From: CBDCMJ01 sp965224325
GTDB lineage: Bacteria > Chloroflexota > Dehalococcoidia > Lucifugimonadales > UBA3495
Direction: 5' to 3'
Assembly (NCBI GenBank): GCA_965224325.1
Contig: CBDCYT010000016.1
Location: 124,001 to 188,000, forward strand
DNA: 64,000 bases
Below the pieces are notes generated by a model. That model did not search any database. It was not told the origin of the DNA and was given only the letters and a program-made list of their open reading frames with translations. Both the position numbers and the translations under genes were made by a program. Below are positions 36,645 through 44,639 of this stretch, piece by piece; the stretch's first letter is position 1; each line of letters opens with the position of its first letter.

Positions 36645-37838
36645 ATGGAGGACCATAGGCTCGTGTATCTCGACCACGCCGGGACTACGCCGATGGACCC
36701 GAGAGTCCTGGAGGCTATGGAGCCCTATTTCTACCGGGTCTATGGGAATCCCTCCAGCATCCACACAGTGGGTCAGGAAGCCAGATATGCCCTGGATGAA
36801 TCACGGGAACGGGTAGCCCGGGTGCTCAATTGCCGGCCCCGTGAGGTAGTGTTCACCGCGGGCGGCACCGAGTCGGACAACTGCGCTATTCACGGAGTGG
36901 CCACGGCGCTGCAGGAGACCGGCAACCACTTGATCACGTCCAACGCCGAGCATCACGCGGTGCTCCATATGTGCCAGCAATTGGAAGGTTTGGGGTTCGA
37001 CGTGACTTATCTCGCGGTCGACGCCGACGGTATGGTCTCTCCCCAGGCTGTGAGCGACGCCATCACCGACCGCACGACCCTGGTCTCCATCATGTATGCC
37101 AACAATGAGATCGGGACCATCAACCCTATCCCCGAGATTGCCGGGGTAGTCCGGCAAAGGGCAGGGGAGTTGGACCGCACCATCGTTATGCACACCGACG
37201 CCGTTCAGGCTGCCGGCTTTTTGGACTTGAACGTCCGTTTGCTAAACGTTGATATGCTGAGCCTTTCCGGGCACAAGTTTCACGGGCCAAAGGGCACGGG
37301 AGTGCTTTACGTCAAAAGGGGAACGCCTTTCTTGCCGCTGATTCTGGGCGGGGGACAGGAACGGGAACGACGGGCAGGCACCGAAAACATACCGGGCATT
37401 GTAGGGCTTTCGGTAGCCTTGGAGATGGCAGACGCACGACGGGAGGAGGCCAGCTCGCACTGTGCCGCCCTTCGAGACCGGATCATACAGGTGGTGCTGG
37501 AGAGGATCCCTGACAGCCGTTTGAACGGCCACCCCGTCCAGCGGTTGCCCAATAACGCGAATTTTTCTTTCAAGGGAATCGAGGGTGAGCCCATCCTATT
37601 GGGCTTGGACATGGCGGGGATCGCTGCCTCTAGTGGCAGCGCTTGCAGTTCCGGTTCGCTAGAACCGTCTCACGTGCTTTTGGCTCTGGGACAGCCGGCC
37701 GAACTTGCTCGCGGCAGCCTTCGGATGACCCTGGGCAAGGACAACACCGAAGACGAAGTGGAGTACCTATTGGAGGAATTGGTAACCCTGGTGGGGCGGT
37801 TGCGCCTATTGCCCACCATGGCTACCACCGGCTTTTAA
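36645..37838 (+). CDS. Cysteine desulfurase, NifS/IscS family
   Basis: PLP enzyme that mobilises sulfur from cysteine for Fe-S clusters and thiolated tRNA. 397 residues. Seen: YLDHAGTTPMDPRVLEAM at the N-terminus, FTAGGTESDNCAIHG, the PLP lysine in SLSGHKFHGPKG, and the persulfide loop SGSACSSGSLEPSHVLLALG with its catalytic cysteine. The short loop places it nearer group I (IscS/NifS). ATG 36645 (with GAGAGG six bases upstream) is preferred over 36639. No iscU follows. 37839-38293 contains no gene that I can support. Confidence 0.93.
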   Translation: MEDHRLVYLDHAGTTPMDPRVLEAMEPYFYRVYGNPSSIHTVGQEARYALDESRERVARVLNCRPREVVFTAGGTESDNCAIHGVATALQETGNHLITSNAEHHAVLHMCQQLEGLGFDVTYLAVDADGMVSPQAVSDAITDRTTLVSIMYANNEIGTINPIPEIAGVVRQRAGELDRTIVMHTDAVQAAGFLDLNVRLLNVDMLSLSGHKFHGPKGTGVLYVKRGTPFLPLILGGGQERERRAGTENIPGIVGLSVALEMADARREEASSHCAALRDRIIQVVLERIPDSRLNGHPVQRLPNNANFSFKGIEGEPILLGLDMAGIAASSGSACSSGSLEPSHVLLALGQPAELARGSLRMTLGKDNTEDEVEYLLEELVTLVGRLRLLPTMATTGF

Positions 37839-38293
37839 AGGTCCCTCTCCATTAGTTGCGGAGCAACCGGGGGCCGTTTCCCCGTCTTGGGCAAAGCTGC
37901 GTTGCCCTTCAGATGCTAACTAAGACGATGAACAGGCTGGTTTGGTCCACCTTCGGCCAACCGGAATAGCTTGCTTTTCCCCGCCAACGTCCGTTAAACG
38001 GCCCGTGTATATTTCAATTCTGGGCGACTACTAAAACCGCAACCCGTCATGACTTGACCTCGATGGACCTTCGGAGTCGCCCGGGGGGCGCCAGTACCGC
38101 CTGAGGCTCGAAGCCCCTCACGGACTGAAAGTTCGCGAATCGGAATGACAAGCCAGGGTCAGCATCAGCATGAATTGTTTACCTCTTGTGACCAGATGTT
38201 CACCAGATGTTCACCGAATTTCTCCTGGCTCGAGATGGACGGTTGTGGGTCTGGCGGCCCAATGCCGGGCGTCTCTCGTTGAATAGTTAGGGA

Positions 38294-38926
38294 ATGGTTA
38301 GGCAAACGCCGGCTGCCACAGCGGGAAAATTCGGACCTGTGGATAGTCCACCGCCGCCAATATGGAGGCGGTTTTTTCATCTGATTGCCGGTTCTTCCAT
38401 ACCGGTGGCCGGAGTTTTTGCACCGGACACGGGAATGATTGTTGCCTTAGCCGTGGTGTCGGCCGGGGGATTGGGCTTGGATTTGGTCCGGTTCCGTGTA
38501 CCGTGGTTGAACCGGCAGTTTCTGCGCCGCTTGGCTCCGTTGCTGAAACACGATGAGAGTCACCGGTTCACTGGGGCCACCTACTTGGTCGTTGGGGCGC
38601 TGTTCACATTTCTGTTTTACGGGCCGGAAGTGGCGGTTCCCGCGCTGTTGTTTCTGGCCGCGGGTGATCCGGCGGCGGCGTTGGTTGGACGGCGAATTCC
38701 GGGTCCCAGGTTATTCGGCAAATCCCCGGGAGGGGCCGCCGCTTTCGTGGCGGTGTCCTTGGTGATGGTGGCTATGTTGGTTGGGGGAGGAGCCAACGAT
38801 TTCCACTGGGGACTATTGATCGGAGCGTTGGTTGCCGCGCTGGTCGAACTGTTGGGGTTGCCGCCTGATGATAATATAACCATTCCCCTGATAGCCGGAG
38901 CGTCAATGCACTTTCTTGGGGTGTAA
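38294..38926 (+). CDS. Dolichol/phytol-kinase-like membrane protein
   Basis: 210-residue polytopic protein resembling the SEC59/VTE5 CTP-dependent polyprenol kinase family. Family-like elements: RRFFHLIAGSSIPVAG near residue 25, a DESHRFTGATYLVVGAL region and AAGDPAAALVGRRIPGPRLF with GKSPGGAAAF, the presumed CTP-binding loop. In phototrophs such enzymes recycle phytol; here the substrate is unknown. The start is uncertain (the first 20 residues are polar and proline-rich). The adjacent intergenic 38927-39139 shows nothing else. Confidence 0.7.
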   Translation: MVRQTPAATAGKFGPVDSPPPPIWRRFFHLIAGSSIPVAGVFAPDTGMIVALAVVSAGGLGLDLVRFRVPWLNRQFLRRLAPLLKHDESHRFTGATYLVVGALFTFLFYGPEVAVPALLFLAAGDPAAALVGRRIPGPRLFGKSPGGAAAFVAVSLVMVAMLVGGGANDFHWGLLIGALVAALVELLGLPPDDNITIPLIAGASMHFLGV

Positions 38927-39139
38927 GGGGCCAACGCTGGCCCTGCCCCTTGCCCTTGATTGCTAAGGCCCACTCGTCATAATCTCCGCGGCCAGGGTCT
39001 GAAGGGTGCTGCCAACGTTATCCGAGTTACGGGCATCTTGGGTTGATTGGCGTCTTAGGTCCAGTACACCAGATTCTAATGGGCCAAGTTCCCTGGAATT
39101 ACCGGAGGGGACACCGCGGGCGCCAGCCCAACAATACCC

Positions 39140-40486
39140 CTAGACGCCGCCGTCGAAGCGGACCACCTGGGCTTGGTCCCGTTGTAGTTTGAGGTAGGCG
39201 CTCTTAGTCATGGCCGGGCGGTGGGACTTTACAACCTGCTTTCCCTTCACGGCGTGTTCCGCCAACAGGTCGATTACCACCATGGCCATGATTTTGGCTG
39301 GATTGACTACCGCTGTCTCGTAGTCTTCGATCAGATAATCCTTGCTATGTCCAGGGCCCACGGCACCGCTGGCGTATGGGTGGCACACGGGGATCAACTG
39401 GCTCAAGTCACCCATGTCGGTCGATCCGCCTCGGTTGCGGCGGGCCTGTATCACCAGCGTCGACGGAGATCCCAAAAGATCGACGGAGTTGAGATTGAAA
39501 AGGTCCTGTAGCTTGAGGTCGTGCCGCATGGGCAAATACCCGGGTATGTTGGTAATCTCTACCGACGCCCCCACTGCCAAAGCCCCGGCCTTGAAGCAAC
39601 GGTCCACGATGGCGCCGTTGCGCGTTACGGCCTGGGGTGTCCCGGAGCGGACCCGCCACTCCAGCCGTACGTCTGCGGGGACAGCGTTGACCACCTCTCC
39701 CCCCTTGGTCATAATGCCGTGGACCCGCACGGTGTCCTCGGCGCGGTGAGTTTCCCGGGTGGCGTTGATGGCTTGCAGCGCGAAGGTGGCTGCGTTTAGG
39801 GCGTTGACCCCCAGGTGTGGAGCGCTTCCGGCATGGGCGCCCTTTCCCATGAAGCGCACGTACTTGACCACGTGTCCGTTGCTGGTGCCGCCCACAGCGA
39901 ACTTGCGGTCTCCCATATCGCTGGCGGTGTGGCACATCATCGCGATGTCAACGTCGTCGAATTCGCCCAGCCGGATCAGTTCCTGCTTGCCTCCCAGGAA
40001 TTCCAACCGCCCCTCTTCTCGCAGCTGGAGCCGGTGTTCCACCTCAATGAACTCCTCCGCTGGGACGGCGAAGGGTACAATCTCGCCGGCGAGTTGGCTC
40101 AGCACTTCGGGCGTGGTTAAACCAATGGCGGCCCCCAACATCATGCCGATCTGGCAGTGGTGGCCACAGGCGTGAGCTGCCGCGGTCTCCGAGTCCGCGT
40201 GGGGATGGCCGTCCACAATTAAGGAATCCAGCTCGCCGAGAATCGCGACTCTGGGCCCCGGTCCGCCTCCGCCCGTGATTTGCCCCTTGACGCCGGTGAG
40301 GGCCAACCCCCGCCGATGCTGAATGCCCAACTCGTTGAATTTACGCTCCACCAAGCTGGAGGTCTTGGACTCGCGGAACCCGGCCTCTGGATTGGACAGT
40401 ATGTCCAAGCTGGCGCCAATGATCTCTTTCTTTCTTGACTCAATGGCGGAGCAGGCTTTTTGTTTGAGCTCTTGGTTAGTTAACAT
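39140..40486 (-). CDS. M20 family amidohydrolase (AbgB-like), copy 2
   Basis: 448 residues, zinc-dependent M20 peptidase/amidohydrolase. Seen: LGELDSLIVDGHPHAD, the metal motif ACGHHCQIGMMLG, PAEEFIEVE with the catalytic Glu pair, MCHTASDMGD, and KGAHAGSAPHLGVNALNAA of the dimerisation lid domain. It starts eight bases after the end of its paralogue (40494-41843), to which it is similar throughout, so the pair arose by tandem duplication. Relatives act on p-aminobenzoyl-glutamate or other N-acyl amino acids; the substrate here is unknown. Confidence 0.87.
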   Translation of the reverse strand: MLTNQELKQKACSAIESRKKEIIGASLDILSNPEAGFRESKTSSLVERKFNELGIQHRRGLALTGVKGQITGGGGPGPRVAILGELDSLIVDGHPHADSETAAAHACGHHCQIGMMLGAAIGLTTPEVLSQLAGEIVPFAVPAEEFIEVEHRLQLREEGRLEFLGGKQELIRLGEFDDVDIAMMCHTASDMGDRKFAVGGTSNGHVVKYVRFMGKGAHAGSAPHLGVNALNAATFALQAINATRETHRAEDTVRVHGIMTKGGEVVNAVPADVRLEWRVRSGTPQAVTRNGAIVDRCFKAGALAVGASVEITNIPGYLPMRHDLKLQDLFNLNSVDLLGSPSTLVIQARRNRGGSTDMGDLSQLIPVCHPYASGAVGPGHSKDYLIEDYETAVVNPAKIMAMVVIDLLAEHAVKGKQVVKSHRPAMTKSAYLKLQRDQAQVVRFDGGV

Positions 40487-40493
40487 AACGGAA

Positions 40494-41843
40494 TTAAGGG
40501 TGAGGTCCTTCACTTTGAAAATTCTCTTCCGAGGCAAGCCGGCGCATAAAATTCAAATATTCGTCCGGAGTCATGTCCGGACGGTGCCCGGCGATAATAT
40601 TACCGGCCGTCTCAGCTCCATCGGCGAGCAGGTCCACTGCCGTACCGGCCAGGGCCTTGGCGGCGGTTACCACTGCCAGGCCGTAATCGCCGATGAGGTA
40701 GTCGGCCCCGTGGCCCAGGCCCGTGGCGCCCCCGACATAAGGATGAATTGCCGGCATCAGGTGGCTCACGTCGCCCATGTCGGTAGACCCGGTCCGGTGA
40801 GAACCATGGCCAACGTTCTCTTTCCCCACCAAGCCCACCGAGTTTGCTTCAAACACCTCGGAGAACCTCCCGTCCTGAATTAAGGGCAGGTAGCCTGGTA
40901 TAGTCTTGATGTTGACGCCCGCGCCTACCGCCATGGCTCCCGCCTTCAATGCCCGGTCGACCTTGCGGTTGGCGTCCATGATGGCGTCTATGGTGCGGCC
41001 TCTGACGAATGTCTCCATCCGAACGTCGGCTGGTACGGCGCTCACCGCTTCGCCGCCTTTGGTGATGATGGGGTGAACGCGGACAGTGTCCTCGTCGCGA
41101 AACGTTTCCCGGTTAAAGTGTATGGCGCTTATAGCCAGGGTGGCTGCATTTAGGGCATTGATTCCCAGGTGCGGGGCGCCGCCAGCGTGGGACCCTTTGC
41201 CGACGAATTGGATCAGTTTGGCTATGGTGCCGTTGTTGGTCCCGCTAATGCACAGCTGTTTGTCGGCTGCGTTGCTGGTGGTATGCACCATCATAGCCAG
41301 GTTTACGTCATCGAACTCACCCAACCTGACCATCTCCGGCTTACCGCCCAAGAACTCGATCTTACCCTCCTTTTGAAGGGTCTCCCGATACTCAATTTCG
41401 ATGTATTCTTCAGCCGGAACGGCCATGAACACCAATCGTCCACTTAAGGCGGACAATACGTCCGGTTGCCCCAGTCCGTAGAGCGCGCCTAACATCATGG
41501 CGATCTGGCAATGATGACCGCAGGCGTGGGCCGCGCCGGTGCTGGCGTCGGCCAATGGATGCTCGTTCACGATCAGCGAGTCCAGTTCCCCTAGGATGGC
41601 CAAAGACGGCCCAGCCGTTCCTCCGGTCAGGTCGCAACGCACACCGGTTATGGCCAATCCCTCCCGAAAGGGTAAGCCCAGCTCCGCCAACTTGCGGGTC
41701 ACAAGCCTCGAGGTCTTGAACTCCCGGAAGCCCGGCTCCGGGTTCTGAAGGATTGCCTGGGCCAGGTTGACGATCTCGTCGGAGCGGGCGTCGATTTCTG
41801 CGAAGACGCGGCTCTTGAGCTCGTCCTTCGATGGGGAGGTCAT
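40494..41843 (-). CDS. M20 family amidohydrolase (AbgB-like), copy 1
   Basis: 449 residues. Motifs parallel its downstream neighbour: LGELDSLIVNEHPLAD, ACGHHCQIAMMLGALYGL, PAEEYIEIEYRE, MVHTTSNAADKQ, KGSHAGGAPHLGINALNAA and STDMGDVSHLMPAIHPYV. Metal-binding residues are intact, so both copies look active. It is first in the two-gene transcript. Confidence 0.87.
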   Translation of the reverse strand: MTSPSKDELKSRVFAEIDARSDEIVNLAQAILQNPEPGFREFKTSRLVTRKLAELGLPFREGLAITGVRCDLTGGTAGPSLAILGELDSLIVNEHPLADASTGAAHACGHHCQIAMMLGALYGLGQPDVLSALSGRLVFMAVPAEEYIEIEYRETLQKEGKIEFLGGKPEMVRLGEFDDVNLAMMVHTTSNAADKQLCISGTNNGTIAKLIQFVGKGSHAGGAPHLGINALNAATLAISAIHFNRETFRDEDTVRVHPIITKGGEAVSAVPADVRMETFVRGRTIDAIMDANRKVDRALKAGAMAVGAGVNIKTIPGYLPLIQDGRFSEVFEANSVGLVGKENVGHGSHRTGSTDMGDVSHLMPAIHPYVGGATGLGHGADYLIGDYGLAVVTAAKALAGTAVDLLADGAETAGNIIAGHRPDMTPDEYLNFMRRLASEENFQSEGPHP

Positions 41844-42130
41844 CCTAGCACCCCCTGGACTGATTAGCCCGAATTCTACCAGATGCTAGAAAGGTTGGAT
41901 ATCTCCGCGGAAGCCGCTGCAGGGGCGGTCAGGTAAAAAATTACATCTCTATCACTCGGGCGAGAACCGGCGTCGGGAGTCCGGTACCCGGCTGATTTTA
42001 CGACGGTGATAGCGCATTTGGGAGCGGGACTCCCGTCATCTCCAAATGACCGGGAACGATGCAATCCAAATGCGAGAATCTTGCCCATTCGCCAGGCGCT
42101 CGCTGGCCAAGATGCTTATTTGCCGCGATG

Positions 42131-42283
42131 CCTATTTGCGGTAACTGTTCAGGGTTGAGAGGGGGTCCGGGTGTCTGACGGACAGGAATGGGGGTTACTT
42201 CCTGCTGCTGACGCTCCGGCTGGCAGTTGTCAAACAACTTCCGGCGAATTGGGCTCACCAACTCCGGACAATTGCCTATTTGC
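42131..42283. repeat. MITE-like repeat, family C copy 1
   Basis: Core 42141-42275 (135 bp) begins GTAACTGTTCAGGGTTGAG and ends CAACTCCGGACAATTGC; the ends are imperfect inverted repeats of about 16 bases. CCTATTTGC flanks it directly on both sides (42131-42139 and 42275-42283), a likely 9-bp target-site duplication. The second copy is at 49.2 kb. It abuts family A copy 3. Confidence 0.78.
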
Positions 42284-42535
42284 AGGGTCTATTAATTGTC
42301 TGCCGCCCGTCATACCCGCCGCTCACCCGTCATTCCCGCGAAGCTTGTCCCCGACCCCGATCGGGGAGCAGGAATCCATACGTTCTTGATGCAATTGTCT
42401 GCTACCCGTCATACTCGCCGCTCACCCGTCTTTCCCGCGGAAGCGGGAATCCATACGTTCTTGATGTTGGACTGCCATTGGACAAGCCAAAAGCGCATGG
42501 GAAAATAGGAGTTGTCGCAAAAACTAAATGACCCT
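42283..42535. repeat. MITE-like repeat, family A copy 3
   Basis: Starts CAGGGTCTATTAATTGTCTG and ends AACTAAATGACCCTG. Here the left half of the unit (CCGCCCGTCATACCCGCCGC to ATACGTTCTTGATG) is present twice in tandem, one version with CCCCGACCCCGATCGGGG and one with CCCGCGGAAGCGGG. It lies between the M20 pair and tatA. Confidence 0.8.
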
Positions 42536-42622
42536 GTGCTTTTTTGCCAGGATGATTGTGCCGGGGTTTAATTTCTGATATGATGCATCATACTCTCAAC
42601 CGAAGCTAAACAGAGGCGCGTT

Positions 42623-42832
42623 ATGAGATTAGGGCCGCTAGGCATTCCAGAGTTAATAATAATACTGCTCATCATCATGATGATTTTCGGCGCGCGGAGG
42701 CTTCCTGAAATCGGTTCTTCATTAGGCCGCGGCATACGCACCTTCAAGAGTGCGATTACCGGGGAGGACGATAGGGACCTGGAAGAAAAACGGAAGGCCG
42801 GCACCGCAACCACTCAGGACGACGTTACCTAA
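42623..42832 (+). CDS. tatA: Sec-independent translocase subunit TatA
   Basis: 69 residues: a short N-terminal hydrophobic helix (IPELIIILLIIMMIFG), the Gly-Ala-Arg hinge FGARRLPEIGSSLG, an amphipathic helix (GRGIRTFKSAITGE), and a charged tail. TatA forms the pore-like assembly of the twin-arginine translocase. tatC and a second TatA/B protein are encoded nearby on the opposite strand. The 3' third of this gene and its terminator are duplicated just downstream. Confidence 0.9.
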   Translation: MRLGPLGIPELIIILLIIMMIFGARRLPEIGSSLGRGIRTFKSAITGEDDRDLEEKRKAGTATTQDDVT

Positions 42833-42879
42833 CCGGCGACTCGCTCCCTCTACCGGCATAGGCCGTCAGAACAGTCTGC

Positions 42880-42911
42880 AAAAAGACCAGCCGACTAAGC
42901 TGGTCTTTTTT
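42880..42911 (+). terminator. tatA terminator (first copy)
   Basis: AAAAAGACCAGC, loop CGACTAA, GCTGGTCTTTTTT: a strong intrinsic terminator 48 bases after the tatA stop. Confidence 0.93.
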
Positions 42912-43027
42912 ATTGAGAGGATATCCATCGGCGTTACTCCAGCCTTTATATATCGAGGGACTGGAGCATCTTCCCGTCGGTCGGCTAAAACGGGCGGATA
43001 TCTTGGTATGGGGCCGGGTCACGCCCG

Positions 43028-43119
43028 CCTTCAAGAGTGCGATTACCGGGGAGGACTATAGGGACCAGGAAGAAAAGCGGAAGGCCAGAGCCGCAGCCAC
43101 TCAGGCCGGCGTTATCTAA
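43028..43119 (+). pseudogene. Duplicated tail of tatA
   Basis: An open stretch reads FKSAITGEDYRDQEEKRKAR and continues to a TAA at 43117-43119. It matches the last 29 residues of TatA but has no transmembrane helix or start codon with a plausible ribosome site. An in-frame ATG exists at 42913, which would give a 68-residue protein lacking the TatA membrane part. Confidence 0.75.
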
Positions 43120-43167
43120 ACGGCGATTCGTTCCCTCTCCCAGCGTAAGCCGTCAGGAAAGTCTGTC

Positions 43168-43197
43168 AAAAGACCAGCCAACTAGGCTGGTCTTTTT
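43168..43197 (+). terminator. Duplicated terminator (second copy)
   Basis: AAAAGACCAGCC, loop AACTA, GGCTGGTCTTTTT. The stem is kept and one pair longer than in copy 1 despite sequence drift, so it is likely still functional. Confidence 0.88.
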
Positions 43198-43333
43198 CGT
43201 TGAAGAAATGCCCGTCTGCGTTACCCCAACCCTTACATACCAAGGACTAGAGCATCTTCCCGCCGGTCGGCCAAAGCGGGCCGATTTCTCGGCAAGGGGG
43301 CTAGCCATGCGCGGTGCTGTGATACTGCGCAAT

Positions 43334-43394
43334 GAGCCTGTCTCAGAAGTCTCCAATCACGATTTAGGGCGGACGCAACCTGATGGGTTGGGCG
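43334..43394. repeat. Family B repeat, truncated copy
   Basis: GAGCCTGTCTCAGAAGTCTC with the following GGGCGGACGCAACCTGATGG matches the left end of family B (16.9 kb); the rest of the element is missing, apparently cut off shortly before tatC. Confidence 0.75.
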
Positions 43395-43423
43395 GCCTGA
43401 GGCTTCACTTATTCAGAGGTTTC

Positions 43424-44188
43424 CTAGTTCGTCGGGCCTACCGGTGTGATAGCTTCCGAAGTCTCTCGCTTCCGCCCGGCAAACCGGGCCAGCAGGATTC
43501 CCAGCTCATAAAGCACCAATAGTGGTACAGCCACCAGCACCTGGTTGACTGGATCGAACGTCGGCGTAATAATGGCGGCCAACAAAAACGACAACACCAG
43601 CCAGAAACGCCTGAACCGGATCAATCGACGGGCGTTGACCACCCCGATTGTAGCCAGCAAATACATCACCAGCGGTGTTTCAAAGGCGATGCCCATCCAG
43701 AACAGCAACCGCACCATGAGATTGACTATGTTGCTGACCTTGATCATCGGTGTGGCGACGTCGCCCCCGAACGTCAGCAAAAAGTGAAGGGCAGGGGGGG
43801 TGAGGACGAAGTATCCGAAGGCGATACCCGCGGCGAAGGCCACCATCGCGCCCGGCAAAAACGCGACCAGCAAGCGTCTCTCCCTGCCGGACAGCCCCGG
43901 AGCGACGAACATAACAAATTGGTATAGCAGAATCGGGAACGAGAGAATGAATCCGGCAAGAAGCGAAACCTTGACGCTGGTGGTCAACAGCTCGGTTGCC
44001 TCAGTGAATATCAGGTTTCCGCCCACCCCGGTCTGCAGGTCCCGAGCTGGGTGCACTAGGATCACTATCAACTCGTCAAAGAAATAGAAAGACGCCGCCG
44101 AGCCCAACAGCACAGCTAATACGCAAACGATCAGCCGACGTCTTAATTCCCCCAGATGTTGGAGGATTGTGAGTTCACGGCTGTTCAT
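43424..44188 (-). CDS. tatC: Sec-independent translocase subunit TatC
   Basis: 254 residues, six membrane segments. TatC is the receptor for twin-arginine signal peptides. Seen: ILQHLGELRRRLIVC at the N-terminus, SFPILLYQFVMFVAPGLSGRERR, and the conserved GIAFETPLVMYLLATIGVVN. It is last in a minus operon after tatB, eight bases downstream of its stop. Confidence 0.94.
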   Translation of the reverse strand: MNSRELTILQHLGELRRRLIVCVLAVLLGSAASFYFFDELIVILVHPARDLQTGVGGNLIFTEATELLTTSVKVSLLAGFILSFPILLYQFVMFVAPGLSGRERRLLVAFLPGAMVAFAAGIAFGYFVLTPPALHFLLTFGGDVATPMIKVSNIVNLMVRLLFWMGIAFETPLVMYLLATIGVVNARRLIRFRRFWLVLSFLLAAIITPTFDPVNQVLVAVPLLVLYELGILLARFAGRKRETSEAITPVGPTN

Positions 44189-44195
44189 AGCTAGG

Positions 44196-44639
44196 TTAGT
44201 CGGCCGGCTCTTGTTTCTCAGAGGAGCGTTGAGAGGCCTGGTTGGCAGTAGCCTGGTCCGTCGTTAGATGCCCGTCCTCGTTTGTGGAGGCGCCCTGGCC
44301 GGCAGAGGACTGGTTCACCGGGTCCGCCTCGCTGGTAGGAGTGTCTTCCATAATGTCGTCGATGTCTCCGGTTGTGGAAGCCTGGTCTTTCTCCGGTTTA
44401 TTTGCCTGGTCGTTCGACCGTGCGGTCCGGACAGCTTGGGCGGTTTGCGGCACACCGGGCTGCTGCCCACTCTGGTCCATACCGGCCGCCGCGGCAATGT
44501 CGTTAAAAGTACTACGGAGATCGCTCATAACCTTGCCGGCGGTACGAGCCATGGATATCGAACGCGAAGGGCCTAGCGCCAGGAATGCCACCAGCAGGAT
44601 CACCAACATCTCCAGGAGCCCTACACCCATTAAATTCAT
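44196..44639 (-). CDS. tatB: TatA/TatB-family translocase subunit
   Basis: 147 residues. The N-terminal hydrophobic helix LMGVGLLEMLVILLVAFLAL followed by GPSRSISMARTAGKVMSD is TatA/B-like; the 90-residue acidic Gln/Ser-rich tail and linkage to tatC favour TatB. AAGGAG lies seven bases before the ATG, which overlaps the stop of the upstream fusion gene as ATGA, so translation is coupled. Confidence 0.85.
   Translation of the reverse strand: MNLMGVGLLEMLVILLVAFLALGPSRSISMARTAGKVMSDLRSTFNDIAAAAGMDQSGQQPGVPQTAQAVRTARSNDQANKPEKDQASTTGDIDDIMEDTPTSEADPVNQSSAGQGASTNEDGHLTTDQATANQASQRSSEKQEPAD

Larger units (their letters stand above)
42741..43313 (+). repeat. 287-bp tandem duplication covering the tatA 3' end and terminator
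   Basis: Unit 1 runs 42741-43027 and unit 2 from 43028 to about 43313. Each begins CCTTCAAGAGTGCGATTACC, contains the last TatA codons, a GACCAGC/GCTGGTC terminator, and a shared spacer with GGAGCATCTTCCCG (AGAGCATCTTCCCG in unit 2). The copies differ by many substitutions, so the duplication is old. Confidence 0.88.
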
